Shown: positions 7,730 to 15,747 of the stretch, piece by piece | How the letters are laid out: every line of letters begins with the position of its first letter | How positions within the stretch are numbered: the stretch's first letter is position 1 | Source of the DNA: Porticoccaceae bacterium | GTDB lineage: Bacteria > Pseudomonadota > Gammaproteobacteria > Pseudomonadales > Porticoccaceae | NCBI GenBank assembly: GCA_023228865.1 | Contig: JALOAH010000073.1 | Span: forward strand, 1 to 19,410 | Reading direction: 5' to 3' | DNA length: 19,410 bases | Translations under genes and position numbers: made by a program | Notes under the pieces: generated by a model | Databases searched by the model: none | Told to the model about the DNA's origin: nothing | The model's input: the letters and a program-made list of their open reading frames with translations, nothing else

Positions 7730-8964
7730 ACCTGATCCTGAATATCAGGGAGGCTATGGGCAGCCTGGGCGCCAATAAAATGCGCTCCCTGTTGACGATA
7801 TTGGGGATTGTGATCGGTGTGGCGTCGGTGATTGCCCTGCTCTCGTTGGGAGAGAGCGCTGGAGCTTCCATCACCGGGGAGATCGAGAGCATTGGAACCA
7901 ATGTGATCTACGTCCTGGGGGGCAACAGCAGTGAGGATGTCACCAATCCTAAGGAACTAACCCTGCGGGATGCACAGTCCCTGGCGGCCTCAGCGCGCAC
8001 ATCAGAGATCGCCTATGTGGCGCCGGTCTTCTCCGGTGCTGCTGAGATCACCCATGCTGATCGCAGTGTGACGACGTCCATCCTGGGAATCACTCCCGAT
8101 TACCAGTTCGTGCAGAATTTGACCATGGCGGAAGGTGAATTTGTCAGCGCAGCCCAGGTTGAGGGACGCAGCGCCGGGGTGGTGCTGGGGCCATCGATAG
8201 CAGAGCAATTACTCGGGCGCAGCGCCGGGGTGGTGGGAAATACGGTCAGGATTGGCGGATACCCGTATCGGATTGTGGGGGTGACCGAGGCTAAGGGCGG
8301 CAGCGCGTTTAACAACCCTGATAAAAACGTCTATATTCCCATCTCCACCGCCCAGGCTCGCCTGCCGCGCAGCGGGAGCGGGGCATCTGACCGGGTTCAG
8401 AATATTCTGGTCTCCATGGTCAACACCGATAATGCAGACCTGGCCCTCCGGCAGATCCGTGAGGTGCTGCGCAGTACACACCGCATTCCACCGCGCAGCC
8501 CGGATGATTTCACCCTGCTTAACCAGCAGGACATCCTGGCAGTTGCAGATACCATCACCAACGTGCTGACCATCTTCTTGGGGGGTATTGGGGCGATCTC
8601 GCTGCTGGTGGGCGGCATCGGGATTATGAACATCATGCTTGTCTCTGTGACCGAGCGCACCCGGGAAATAGGGTTGCGCAAAGCTTTGGGGGCGCGAAAG
8701 GCTGATATCTTAATCCAATTTCTGACAGAATCGGTGTTATTGAGCCTGTTTGGCGGCACCATCGGCATTGTCCTGGGCTGGGGTATTTCTGTCGTCGTCA
8801 GCCAGATTGCCACGAGCAGCGGCACTCCGCTGGAGATCGCAGTGACATTGAACTCTGTTTTGCTGGCCACCCTGTTCTCGGCGGCTGTTGGCGTCTTCTT
8901 TGGTTTTTATCCTGCCAATCGAGCAGCGAACCTGGCACCGGTTGAAGCCTTACGTTACGAATAG
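7726..8964 (+). CDS. ABC transporter permease, MacB/FtsX fold
   Basis: A 412-residue protein with the MacB permease layout. Membrane helix 1 (about 22-41, in [19 protein letters not shown]) is followed by a large extracytoplasmic domain (about 45-275) and three C-terminal helices (about 283-305, 335-357 and 377-397). The family motif [19 protein letters not shown] (307-325) contacts the ATPase, and the end reads [14 protein letters not shown]. Unlike Gram-negative MacB, the ATPase is a separate gene. The start is GTG at 7726 with AGGAGG (7713-7718) seven bases upstream, overlapping the ATPase stop by four bases. The extracytoplasmic domain holds an 18-bp in-frame direct repeat (8167-8184 and 8218-8235) encoding GRSAGVV twice. 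This is the last gene of the operon. Confidence 0.93.
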   Translation: MNLILNIREAMGSLGANKMRSLLTILGIVIGVASVIALLSLGESAGASITGEIESIGTNVIYVLGGNSSEDVTNPKELTLRDAQSLAASARTSEIAYVAPVFSGAAEITHADRSVTTSILGITPDYQFVQNLTMAEGEFVSAAQVEGRSAGVVLGPSIAEQLLGRSAGVVGNTVRIGGYPYRIVGVTEAKGGSAFNNPDKNVYIPISTAQARLPRSGSGASDRVQNILVSMVNTDNADLALRQIREVLRSTHRIPPRSPDDFTLLNQQDILAVADTITNVLTIFLGGIGAISLLVGGIGIMNIMLVSVTERTREIGLRKALGARKADILIQFLTESVLLSLFGGTIGIVLGWGISVVVSQIATSSGTPLEIAVTLNSVLLATLFSAAVGVFFGFYPANRAANLAPVEALRYE

Positions 8965-9135
8965 CCGGACAATTTCAGCATAAGAATCTTGAATTAAGCG
9001 CTGATTCCATTTGATTTTCAAAAATAACCTGTTTTAGAGGGCGTGTGTAGGGTGATCGTAGGAGAGCCGTCAAGTAGAGACCCTGCTAAAATGCTACAAT
9101 AGCCTCAACAAACACACTTTTCTTCTCCTTCTGAA

Positions 9136-9164
9136 GAGCGCCAGGACTGGTTTCCCTGGCGCTC
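9136..9164 (-). terminator. Hairpin between convergent genes, likely terminator
   Basis: GAGCGCCAGG (9136-9145) and CCTGGCGCTC (9155-9164) form ten perfect pairs with a nine-base loop. It begins seven bases after the stop of the minus-strand ABC-F gene and follows the plus-strand permease. T tracts are poor on both sides, so efficiency is uncertain; it may serve both genes. Confidence 0.55.
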
Positions 9165-9170
9165 GGCAAT

Positions 9171-10829
9171 TTAATCGGGGGAGTCTGGCGATAAACGCTG
9201 AATTTCGTAATCCGAATAATTTCCTGAATATTCACTTAAACCGTCACCGCGCAACTCGATGATCCGGTTAGCAATTCGATCGAGGAAATATCGGTCATGG
9301 GAGATTGCCAGCAGGGTGCCGTTGAAATCCAGCAGGGCATCCTCAAGCACTTCGCAGGAGGGAATGTCGAGGTGATTGGTGGGTTCATCTAGAAGGAGGA
9401 AGTTGGCGCCAGAAAGGGTGATCAGGGCGATTTGCAGCCGGGCGCGCTCTCCACCAGAGAGCGACCCGACCGGGGTATCGCGTTGTTCATAGTTAAAGCC
9501 ATATTTGATTAAGAACGCCACCCCGCGGTTTTCTGAAAAATTTCCGGCTTTGCAGACGGTTTCCAGTAAGCCCGGTTTCGGGTCAAGCGTCTCAAACTCC
9601 TGGGCGTAATAACCTGCCTTGATGCTGGGACCCAGGTAGATCGTCCCACCGTCCGGAGGCAACTCTCCCAAAATCAGTCGGATCAGCAGTGATTTCCCGA
9701 CACCGTTGGGGCCGATTATTCCCGCACGGTCGCCATAGCGCAGGAGGAAGTTAATCTTATCCAGCACCACGGCTGTATCCATGCCGTCCGCAGTGAGAAA
9801 GCCCTTGCTCACATCGGTGACTTCCAGCACCTTTTCACTGCCGCGCCAGCCGCCCAGGTTAATTTCGATCCTGTTCGCGTCGGAAGGGGGTTGATCAACC
9901 CTCTCCAACCGATCAAGGCGTTTGAGAATGTTTATCCCGCGCTGGGAGAATTTGGGGTTGTCGTAAACCTTGCCCCACATCAACAGGCGTTTTGCCGCCT
10001 GTTCCAGGCGTGAGATCTCTTTCTGTTGAGCCTGAAAAAGAACAGATTGCCGCTGCAGTCGAAGTTGTTTATCAAAGGTATATTCTGAATAATTGCCCTT
10101 GAATTGCTCAATGCGCCCGTGGCCAACTTCCAGGATCTCATCCACCACCATATCCAGGAAATAACGATCGTGTGAGACGATCACCACGCTGCCCGGAAAG
10201 GACTGGATCAACTTGCTGAGCATGGCTTTGCCGTCCAGGTCCAGGTGATTGTCCGGTTCATCCAGCAAAAGGATATCCGGACGGCTAAGGATGATGCGCG
10301 CCAGGCCCAGCAATTTCTTCTGTCCGCCGCTAAGGTTTTTAACCGGCAGGTTCAGCTCATGGTCTTTAAAGCCGATGCTGGTCAGCAGGGCTTTCACCTG
10401 GCCCTCAAGCCCGGAGCCTCCCAGCTCGTGATAGGCGCTCAGGGCGCGTTCATGTTGTTCGATCAAGCGCGCCAGGCGCTTTTCGTCTGCGTAATATTCA
10501 GGATGAGCAAATTTAGCTTCCAGTTCAGCCAGTTCAACCTCAAGGGCCAGGACGCGCCCCGCACCCTGGCGTACGGCTTCAGAAGCGGATTGTTCGGGGT
10601 CGAGGGCAACTTCCTGTGCCATGTAGGCAACGTTCATGCGCTTATCGATCAATACCACACCTGCATCCGGTTTCAGCTCGCCGAGAATCAGCTTTAACAG
10701 GGTGGTCTTTCCGCTGCCATTGGGACCGATCAACCCATAGCAGCCCTGCTGGATTTCACATGAGGCATCGCTAAAGATGGGCGTGGAAGGGTATGAGAAA
10801 GTGACTTTGTCGAGGCGCAGGGTAATCAT
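9171..10829 (-). CDS. ABC-F family ATPase (Uup/EttA/antibiotic-resistance superfamily)
   Basis: A 552-residue soluble protein with two nucleotide-binding domains and no membrane helices. Domain 1 has Walker A GPNGSGKT (35-42), signature LSGGQ (166-170), Walker B ILLLDE (186-191) with DNHLD, and switch His220. Domain 2 has Walker A GPNGVGKS (373-380), LSGGE (457-461), LLLDEPTNHLD (478-488) and His511. A charged linker (about 241-315) joins them, as in ABC-F proteins that reach into the ribosome P/E site to control translation or to displace antibiotics. The subfamily cannot be decided by eye. No Shine-Dalgarno precedes ATG 10829; instead a short leader ORF ends across it (ATGA, 10829-10826), suggesting translational coupling. 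The likely promoter lies about 100 bp upstream. Confidence 0.93.
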   Translation of the reverse strand: MITLRLDKVTFSYPSTPIFSDASCEIQQGCYGLIGPNGSGKTTLLKLILGELKPDAGVVLIDKRMNVAYMAQEVALDPEQSASEAVRQGAGRVLALEVELAELEAKFAHPEYYADEKRLARLIEQHERALSAYHELGGSGLEGQVKALLTSIGFKDHELNLPVKNLSGGQKKLLGLARIILSRPDILLLDEPDNHLDLDGKAMLSKLIQSFPGSVVIVSHDRYFLDMVVDEILEVGHGRIEQFKGNYSEYTFDKQLRLQRQSVLFQAQQKEISRLEQAAKRLLMWGKVYDNPKFSQRGINILKRLDRLERVDQPPSDANRIEINLGGWRGSEKVLEVTDVSKGFLTADGMDTAVVLDKINFLLRYGDRAGIIGPNGVGKSLLIRLILGELPPDGGTIYLGPSIKAGYYAQEFETLDPKPGLLETVCKAGNFSENRGVAFLIKYGFNYEQRDTPVGSLSGGERARLQIALITLSGANFLLLDEPTNHLDIPSCEVLEDALLDFNGTLLAISHDRYFLDRIANRIIELRGDGLSEYSGNYSDYEIQRLSPDSPD

Positions 10830-10897
10830 GATGGGAGGTGATCAGGAATCTGGTTTATGATTCGTCCAGAACAGAATTTATCAAAATAAGGTTGCAT
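10826..10897 (-). CDS. Candidate 23-residue leader peptide of the ABC-F gene
   Basis: A small ORF begins ATG at 10897 (minus strand) and encodes 23 residues, starting MQPYFDKFCSGR and ending DHLPS. Its TGA shares the ATGA overlap with the ABC-F start codon. A TATAAT at 10925-10930 would start the RNA at about 10918, leaving a ~21-base leader. The ribosome site is weak (GTGAAG region). The same frame is open upstream to 11026, but that start would lie before the predicted transcription start. ABC-F resistance genes in other bacteria are often controlled by such leader peptides; that this one is translated is an inference. Confidence 0.4.
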   Translation of the reverse strand: MQPYFDKFCSGRIINQIPDHLPS

Positions 10898-10924
10898 TGC
10901 TTCACACCGATGGTTGCACTGACG

Positions 10925-10930
10925 ATTATA
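10925..10930 (-). promoter_or_regulatory. -10 box of the ABC-F gene promoter
   Basis: A perfect TATAAT on the minus strand (context TTTGTG-TATAAT-CGTCAG). The -35 region at about 10948-10953 reads GTCACT, a poor match. It lies 28 bp upstream of the leader ORF and about 95 bp upstream of the ABC-F ATG. Confidence 0.5.
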
Positions 10931-11052
10931 CACAAACCTCCCGAAAAAGTGACCGGAAAACAACCGCAATACAGACAGTACCAATTTCCAATTAATGATT
11001 CCAAATTTTGCTTTACCATTCTTCAATCACCATGCACACGATCCGCATGTGC

Positions 11053-11058
11053 TACAAT
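11053..11058 (+). promoter_or_regulatory. Possible -10 box for the inositol-monophosphatase gene
   Basis: TACAAT, 41 bp before the start codon at 11099, in the context GTGCTACAATGA. No convincing -35 box is present. The same GCTACAAT string occurs at 9093-9100. Confidence 0.35.
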
Positions 11059-11098
11059 GAAGCCTTGATCTGATCAAAACCATGAAAGGAACCTCATT

Positions 11099-11896
11099 AT
11101 GAAACCCACCCTCGATTTCGTTAACCAAATTGCTGTCAACGCGGGTGATATTTTAAAGAATTTTAAACGTGAAGATTTGGACATTGCCCACAAAAGCAGC
11201 CGGGACCTGGTCACCCAGGCGGACTATGCATCGGAGCGCTATTTGATCGATGCCATCCAGCAGGCCTTTCCCGGGCACGCCATCATCGCTGAGGAATCAG
11301 GCGAGTCGGGGGGTTCTAAGGAACATCAATGGTTTATCGACCCCCTGGACGGCACCCTCAACTATGCCCACGGGGTGCCCTTTTACGCGGTCTCGATCGG
11401 CTATGCCTATCGAGGCGAGCTGACCCTGGGCGTGGTGTATGACCCCGAACGCGGGGAACTATTTTCGGCTCAGCGTGGTTCGGGCGCAACCCTGAACGGG
11501 GCTCCCCTCCAGGTGTCGCAGTATACGGAATTGGTGGACTGCATGCTGGTGACCGGTTTCCCTCAGGAGGCAGATAACTCGCAGGATGATAACGCGGCTA
11601 ACTTTATCCGTTTTAACACCCGGGCGCAAACCGTGCGCCGGTTGGGGTCTGCAGCGCTGGATATGGTGTATGTGGCTGCCGGGCGACTGGACGGGTTCTG
11701 GCAAGTGAGCATCGGTCAGTGGGACATCGCTGCGGGCTGTTTAATTGTGCAGGAGGCAGGCGGCGTGGTGACAGACCTCTACGGCGGCCCGGATTACCTG
11801 CAAACACCATCCACCGTTGTGTGCGCCAACCCGGTTATCCACCAAAAAATGCTGGAGATGCTGGCAGCGGTGCGCGCGGAACGGGGCGTGGCATAA
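11099..11896 (+). CDS. suhB: Inositol monophosphatase family phosphatase
   Basis: A 265-residue protein of family length. It carries the metal- and substrate-binding signatures of the FIG superfamily: EES (65-67), the DPLDGTLNYAHG box (81-92, with ligands D81 and D84 and the adjacent GT) and WDIAAG (208-213, with D209). These bind Mg2+ and position water to hydrolyse phosphate monoesters; known substrates in the family include inositol-1-phosphate, NADP, PAP and fructose-1,6-bisphosphate. Which one applies here cannot be told from sequence alone. The protein is soluble and cytoplasmic. ATG 11099 is preceded by AAAGGA (11085-11090). An ATG at 11082 stops after six codons. The gene is a single transcription unit, diverging from the ABC-F gene and ending in a strong terminator. 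Confidence 0.93.
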   Translation: MKPTLDFVNQIAVNAGDILKNFKREDLDIAHKSSRDLVTQADYASERYLIDAIQQAFPGHAIIAEESGESGGSKEHQWFIDPLDGTLNYAHGVPFYAVSIGYAYRGELTLGVVYDPERGELFSAQRGSGATLNGAPLQVSQYTELVDCMLVTGFPQEADNSQDDNAANFIRFNTRAQTVRRLGSAALDMVYVAAGRLDGFWQVSIGQWDIAAGCLIVQEAGGVVTDLYGGPDYLQTPSTVVCANPVIHQKMLEMLAAVRAERGVA

Positions 11897-11919
11897 CGCG
11901 GTACGGGTCAATACCAATG

Positions 11920-11960
11920 CCGCTGGCTGAAATTGCACTTCAGCCAGCGGTTTTATTTCT
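11920..11960 (+). terminator. Rho-independent terminator after the phosphatase gene
   Basis: CCGCTGGCTGAA (11920-11931) pairs perfectly with TTCAGCCAGCGG (11939-11950) over 12 bases, with a seven-base loop and then TTTTATTTCT. It begins 23 bp after the stop codon. Confidence 0.95.
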
Positions 11961-12306
11961 TCTAAAGGGGAATTGTTGTGTATGTGTAATTAATAAAAGA
12001 GTGGGTTTACAAACAAATGATGTTAATCAATAGGTTCATGAATCATTATAAAATTTTATTAAATACGAATTAAACTAATATTATATCAATTCGTAGGGGC
12101 AACCCTTCGCGTAGCACTCCCTGTGCCCTGAAAGGGTATTGAGCCGTGGTTGCCCTACGAGCCTATATTCAGCACTCTCTAAACCCCAGGGACCTCATCA
12201 CAACACTTTTTTGATCCATGTTTTGCGCATTCAACCGCACAATGCCATATCTTTGATAAAATTAGACTGCTGACCCCGATTTAGCTCACTTTGCGAAAGA
12301 TGTGCC
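11961..12306 (+). other. Non-coding, partly AT-rich interval
   Basis: No credible gene is seen here. The interval holds an AT-rich segment (about 11985-12090) with an 8-bp inverted repeat, TACGAATT (12064-12071) and AATTCGTA (12088-12095), followed by the palindromic repeat at 12091-12160. The remaining ~145 bp lead up to comEC; TAAAAT at 12257-12262 might be a -10 box, but no -35 fits. Confidence 0.6.
12091..12160 (+). repeat. 70-bp palindrome-bounded dispersed repeat, copy B
   Basis: The arms TCGTAGGGGCAAC (12091-12103) and GTTGCCCTACGA (12149-12160) are inverted repeats differing by one G. The interior 12105-12144 matches the reverse complement of 5408-5447 at 38 of 40 bases. This suggests a small mobile palindromic element of the MITE or REP type, without coding capacity. 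Confidence 0.8.
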
Positions 12307-14706
12307 ATGCCAGCGCCGTCCCCGCAACAACCCACAAAACGCTCACCTTTCCAGGGCTTTTTGCCCTTCTTCTGGCTGGCGTTGACCAGCGTGGGCGGCA
12401 TCCTGCTGGCGGATCGGGTCGCAATCCCCGCCTGGGGCTGGCTGGCGGGGATGCTGCTGTGCCTCCTGGCGCTGATTTTAGCCTGGCGCCTGCCCGGGCG
12501 CTTAGCCCTGACCCACCACCTGCGCCGCCTGACGCGGGTCGATCAACGCCTGCCGGGTGCGCTTTTGGCAGCTGCCCTGTGCCTGGGCGGCTGGCGCTTT
12601 GCCGCGGCACAGCCTGCGCTCACACCTCAGCACGCCGCCTATTACAATGACCGCGGCACGGTCCAGATGGTGGGAACGGTGGTCAAGCCGCCCGATTTTC
12701 GTGACACTGTGACCAACCTGACCGTGGCAGTGGAATCTCTGGAAGTCCTGGACGGGCTTGCGCAACAGGTGAACCCCGCTGAAATCTCTGGCCGGGTGCT
12801 GGTGCAGATGCAACCCGGCAGCGCCTGGGCTTACGGGATGCGCATCAGCGTTACCGGTCAGTTGCGGACGCCGCCCGATGGCGATGATTTTTCCTTTCAG
12901 GATTTTTTGGCTCGCAAAGGCATCGGAAGCCTGATGACCAATCCCCGGGTTAACCGGTTGGAATTCGACCGGGGCAACCCTTTCAAAGCGGCGATCTTTG
13001 CCCTGCACGACCGTGCGTATGCCACATTGCAGACCCTGTTCCCTTCCCCGGAGGCTGACCTGCAGGCGGGCATCCTGCTCGGGCGCGATCAGGGCCTTTC
13101 GTCTGAACTGCAGGACGCCTTCCGCCGCACGGGCACAGCGCATATCATCGCCATTTCGGGATTCAATATTGCCATCCTGGCGGGTTTATTTTCCGCTGCC
13201 TTCACGCGCCTGCTGGGGCGCAGATGGGGCGCGCTGGCGGCTGTGGCCGCTATATCAGCCTATGCGGTCTTTGTGGGCGGAGATGCGGGCGTCGTAAGGG
13301 CGGCGATCATGGGTGCTATGGGGGTGTTGGGCGGGATGTTCGGTCGGCGACAAAACGGGCTCAACAGCCTGGGCCTGGCTGTGCTGGGCATGGCGCTGAT
13401 CAACCCGAACCTGCCCTGGGATTTTGGCTTTCAGCTCTCCACCGCGGCAACAGTGGGGTTGGTGTTGTATGCGCAACCTCTGGAAGAGTGGTTTATCCAG
13501 TTCGCCGCCCGGAGGATATCAGAAGAAAAAGCCCAAAAGTTGGTGGGCCCGGTGAGCGAATTTTTACTCTTTACCCTGGCTGCCCAGGTGATGACCCTGC
13601 CGATTATGATCTACCATTTCGGGGGCGTGTCCTGGATTACGTTGCTGGCCAATCCTTTGATCCTGCCACCACAATCCCTGGTGATGGTGTTGAGCGGGTT
13701 GGCCCTGCTGACGGGTCTGGCCTTACCCGGGATGGGACAAGTTCTGGCGGTCTTCGGTCTGCCCTTTGTGCGCTACACCATCCGCATGGTGACCTGGCTG
13801 GCGCGCCTACCCGGCAGCGAAGTGGTATTCCCCTCTTTTCATGTTCTGTGGCTGGTGGTGTTTTATGCTGGTTTGTTCCTGTTGACGCTCCTTCCCCCTG
13901 AGGCGCGCACGTTAACCCTTAAGAAAATATTTTCTCCGCAGATTGGTTTGCTGATGCTGGCGGGCCTGACCGTGCTTGTGTGGAACCGGGTTTTGAGTGC
14001 GCCGGATGGACGTTTGCATTTGACCCTGCTGGATGACCGTGGGACGCTGCTGGTGCAGACCCCGTCGGGAGGGTCCGTGCTGATCGGCGGGGGTGAGAGC
14101 GGGTCAGCGCTCAACCAGGCATTGGGCGAGATGCTCCCGACCGGGGGGCGCCATCTGGACCTGTTGATCATCGGCAGCAATTCCCGCGAAGATCTGCTCG
14201 GGCTGATCGGCGTGATCAAGAAAGTACCGATTGACATGGTCCTGTGGGCTGTGGACCCGGATGTCAACCAGACCAGCCGTACTGTTGTTGCCCTGCTGGC
14301 TGAACAGGGCGTGCAATCTCAGATTACAAGTGCGGGCGCTGTTGTGGACGCCGGGAAAGGGCTGCGGATTGAAATCCTGTGGGAGGGCGAGCGCGGCGCC
14401 CTGCTGTGGCTGACCTGGGAGGATTTTCGCGCGTTGATTCCCACGGGCAGGGTTGGCGACTGCTGGCATCATCTGCCTGCCCCGCCGGATGTGCTGTTCC
14501 TGCCCGCTGGTGTGGGCGTGGAAGACCTTCCCCTGGAGCAAATCACGCTCTGGGCGCCTGAAGTGATCCTGCTTTCCGCTACAGAAGCGGAAGCGCCACC
14601 CCTGCAGGCAGCGTTGACCGGCTACCCGCTGGTCAGCGGGCAAGCCTACGGCTGGGTGCGGGTCAGCAGCGACGGGAAGGGGATGTGGGTGCGCAGACAG
14701 CGCTGA
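12307..14706 (+). CDS. comEC: ComEC/Rec2-family DNA-uptake channel protein
   Basis: A 799-residue polytopic membrane protein. N-terminal membrane helices (about 18-37, 42-60 and 84-100) precede an OB-like DUF4131 region (about 115-215). The Competence domain follows (about 250-530), with the hallmark AGILLGRDQGLSSELQDAF and GTAHIIAISGFNIAI (276-290) and several more membrane helices. ComEC carries single-stranded DNA across the cytoplasmic membrane during transformation. The C-terminal part (about 566-799) has the position and beta-strand pattern of the usual metallo-beta-lactamase-like domain. However, the DVGQGD strand reads LLDDRGT (574-580) and the metal-binding HxHxDH is replaced by IGSNSREDL (622-630), so nuclease activity is not expected. 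The start ATG 12307 has only weak GAAAG upstream. No other competence genes are in the window. Confidence 0.92.
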   Translation: MPAPSPQQPTKRSPFQGFLPFFWLALTSVGGILLADRVAIPAWGWLAGMLLCLLALILAWRLPGRLALTHHLRRLTRVDQRLPGALLAAALCLGGWRFAAAQPALTPQHAAYYNDRGTVQMVGTVVKPPDFRDTVTNLTVAVESLEVLDGLAQQVNPAEISGRVLVQMQPGSAWAYGMRISVTGQLRTPPDGDDFSFQDFLARKGIGSLMTNPRVNRLEFDRGNPFKAAIFALHDRAYATLQTLFPSPEADLQAGILLGRDQGLSSELQDAFRRTGTAHIIAISGFNIAILAGLFSAAFTRLLGRRWGALAAVAAISAYAVFVGGDAGVVRAAIMGAMGVLGGMFGRRQNGLNSLGLAVLGMALINPNLPWDFGFQLSTAATVGLVLYAQPLEEWFIQFAARRISEEKAQKLVGPVSEFLLFTLAAQVMTLPIMIYHFGGVSWITLLANPLILPPQSLVMVLSGLALLTGLALPGMGQVLAVFGLPFVRYTIRMVTWLARLPGSEVVFPSFHVLWLVVFYAGLFLLTLLPPEARTLTLKKIFSPQIGLLMLAGLTVLVWNRVLSAPDGRLHLTLLDDRGTLLVQTPSGGSVLIGGGESGSALNQALGEMLPTGGRHLDLLIIGSNSREDLLGLIGVIKKVPIDMVLWAVDPDVNQTSRTVVALLAEQGVQSQITSAGAVVDAGKGLRIEILWEGERGALLWLTWEDFRALIPTGRVGDCWHHLPAPPDVLFLPAGVGVEDLPLEQITLWAPEVILLSATEAEAPPLQAALTGYPLVSGQAYGWVRVSSDGKGMWVRRQR

Positions 14707-14731
14707 GGATGCGCCTGGCGAAATCATGCTT

Positions 14732-14737
14732 TACAAT
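14732..14737 (+). promoter_or_regulatory. Possible -10 box for psuG
   Basis: TACAAT-like hexamer TACAAT spans 14732-14737 in the 83-bp gap between comEC and psuG; no -35 match is visible. Cotranscription with comEC is equally possible. Confidence 0.25.
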
Positions 14738-14789
14738 CGAACTAAAAGTATTGTCTGAAACCACTTCTTGCGAAAAGGATCAACACCTG

Positions 14790-15725
14790 ATGAACACGCC
14801 CCTGCCCCCCTCTTTTGTCCTCTCACCCGACGTGCTGCAGGCGCTCAACCTGGGTTTTCCGGTTGTGGCGCTGGAATCGGCTGTAATCACCCACGGCTTG
14901 CCCCACCCGCACAACCTCGCCCTCGCCCGGGATGTGGAAGCCGAGGTGCGCGCCCAGGGCGCCACGCCCGCCACCATCGCCCTGCTGGAGGGCAAAGTGC
15001 ACGTCGGGCTGAGCGAGGAGCAGATCACCGCGCTGGCAGAGATGGACACAACCCGCAAGATCAGCCTGCGCGACCTCGGCATCGCTCTGGCCGGGAAGCT
15101 GAGCGGGGGCACAACGGTCGCAGCCACGCTGTATGCAGCCGTGCAGGCGGGCATCCATGTATTTGCCACCGGCGGGATCGGCGGGGTTCACCGCGGCTCG
15201 GCTTTCGATGTCTCCACCGATTTAGTTCAACTGGGCAGGTCGCCCGTGGTGGTGGTATGCGCCGGCGCCAAGGCAATTCTCGACCTGCCAGCCACACGCG
15301 AGGTGCTTGAAACCCGGGGGGTGCCGGTGATCGGCTACCAGACCGATGAATTTCCCGGGTTCTTCACCCGCAGCAGTGGGTTGACCGTCGATCAGCGCGT
15401 GGACACCCCCGAAGCCGCGGCTCAAATTGCACTGGCGACCTGGAAAGCCGGCCTGCACAGCGCAGTGCTGCTGGTGGTACCGCCACCCGAAGCGGTATCA
15501 ATGCCTGCCGATGAAATCGAAGACGCCATCCAGACCGCGCTGGCACAGGCGGAAACGGCCGGAATCCACGGTGCAACAGCCACGCCCTTCTTGCTGCAGC
15601 GCGTCAGCGAACTGACCGGCGGTGAAAGCCTGCGCGCGAACCTGGCATTGCTGAAGAATAATGCCAGCGTAGCTGCGCAGGTTTCCAAAGCGATCCGTGC
15701 GACCAAAGGTTTTGCCAATTTTTAA
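14790..15725 (+). CDS. psuG: Pseudouridine-5'-phosphate glycosidase
   Basis: A 311-residue protein from ATG 14790. A longer in-frame start at 14685 would overlap comEC and add 35 residues that do not look like the family, whereas 14790 gives normal length and has AAAAGGA (14773-14779) upstream. Near the N-terminus is VALESAVITHGLPHPHN (26-42). GGIGGVHRGSAFDVSTDL (128-145) follows, where D144 should match the metal-binding Asp of the E. coli enzyme. CAGAKAILDLPAT (157-169) contains K161, matching the Schiff-base Lys, and GYQTDEFPGFF lies at 182-192. It reversibly splits pseudouridine-5'-phosphate to uracil and ribose-5-phosphate, salvaging RNA breakdown products. The usual partner kinase psuK is not adjacent. 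High GC, as in comEC. Confidence 0.96.
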   Translation: MNTPLPPSFVLSPDVLQALNLGFPVVALESAVITHGLPHPHNLALARDVEAEVRAQGATPATIALLEGKVHVGLSEEQITALAEMDTTRKISLRDLGIALAGKLSGGTTVAATLYAAVQAGIHVFATGGIGGVHRGSAFDVSTDLVQLGRSPVVVVCAGAKAILDLPATREVLETRGVPVIGYQTDEFPGFFTRSSGLTVDQRVDTPEAAAQIALATWKAGLHSAVLLVVPPPEAVSMPADEIEDAIQTALAQAETAGIHGATATPFLLQRVSELTGGESLRANLALLKNNASVAAQVSKAIRATKGFANF

Positions 15726-15747
15726 ACAGCGTCTATGTTGAATATTG

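Noticed and set aside
9095..9100. TACAAT -10-like box in the gap after the permease
   Set aside because: No -35 box and no plus-strand gene downstream; the next feature is the hairpin at 9136 and a convergent gene. A small RNA cannot be excluded but is not supported.
10838..11068. Plus-strand 76-codon ORF with an apparent GGGAGGTGATC ribosome site nearby
   Set aside because: The start codon (GTG 10838) lies inside the Shine-Dalgarno-like string itself, the product has no recognisable features, and the region is the leader and promoter zone of the opposite-strand ABC-F gene.
13224..13901. A 225-codon plus-strand ORF within comEC
   Set aside because: It is out of frame with a well-supported ComEC. 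Its composition (Gly/Arg/Pro-rich) is that of a GC-rich shadow frame.
14685..14789. N-terminal extension of psuG starting inside comEC
   Set aside because: The extra 35 residues do not fit the family, and the start at 14790 has a better ribosome site and normal length.
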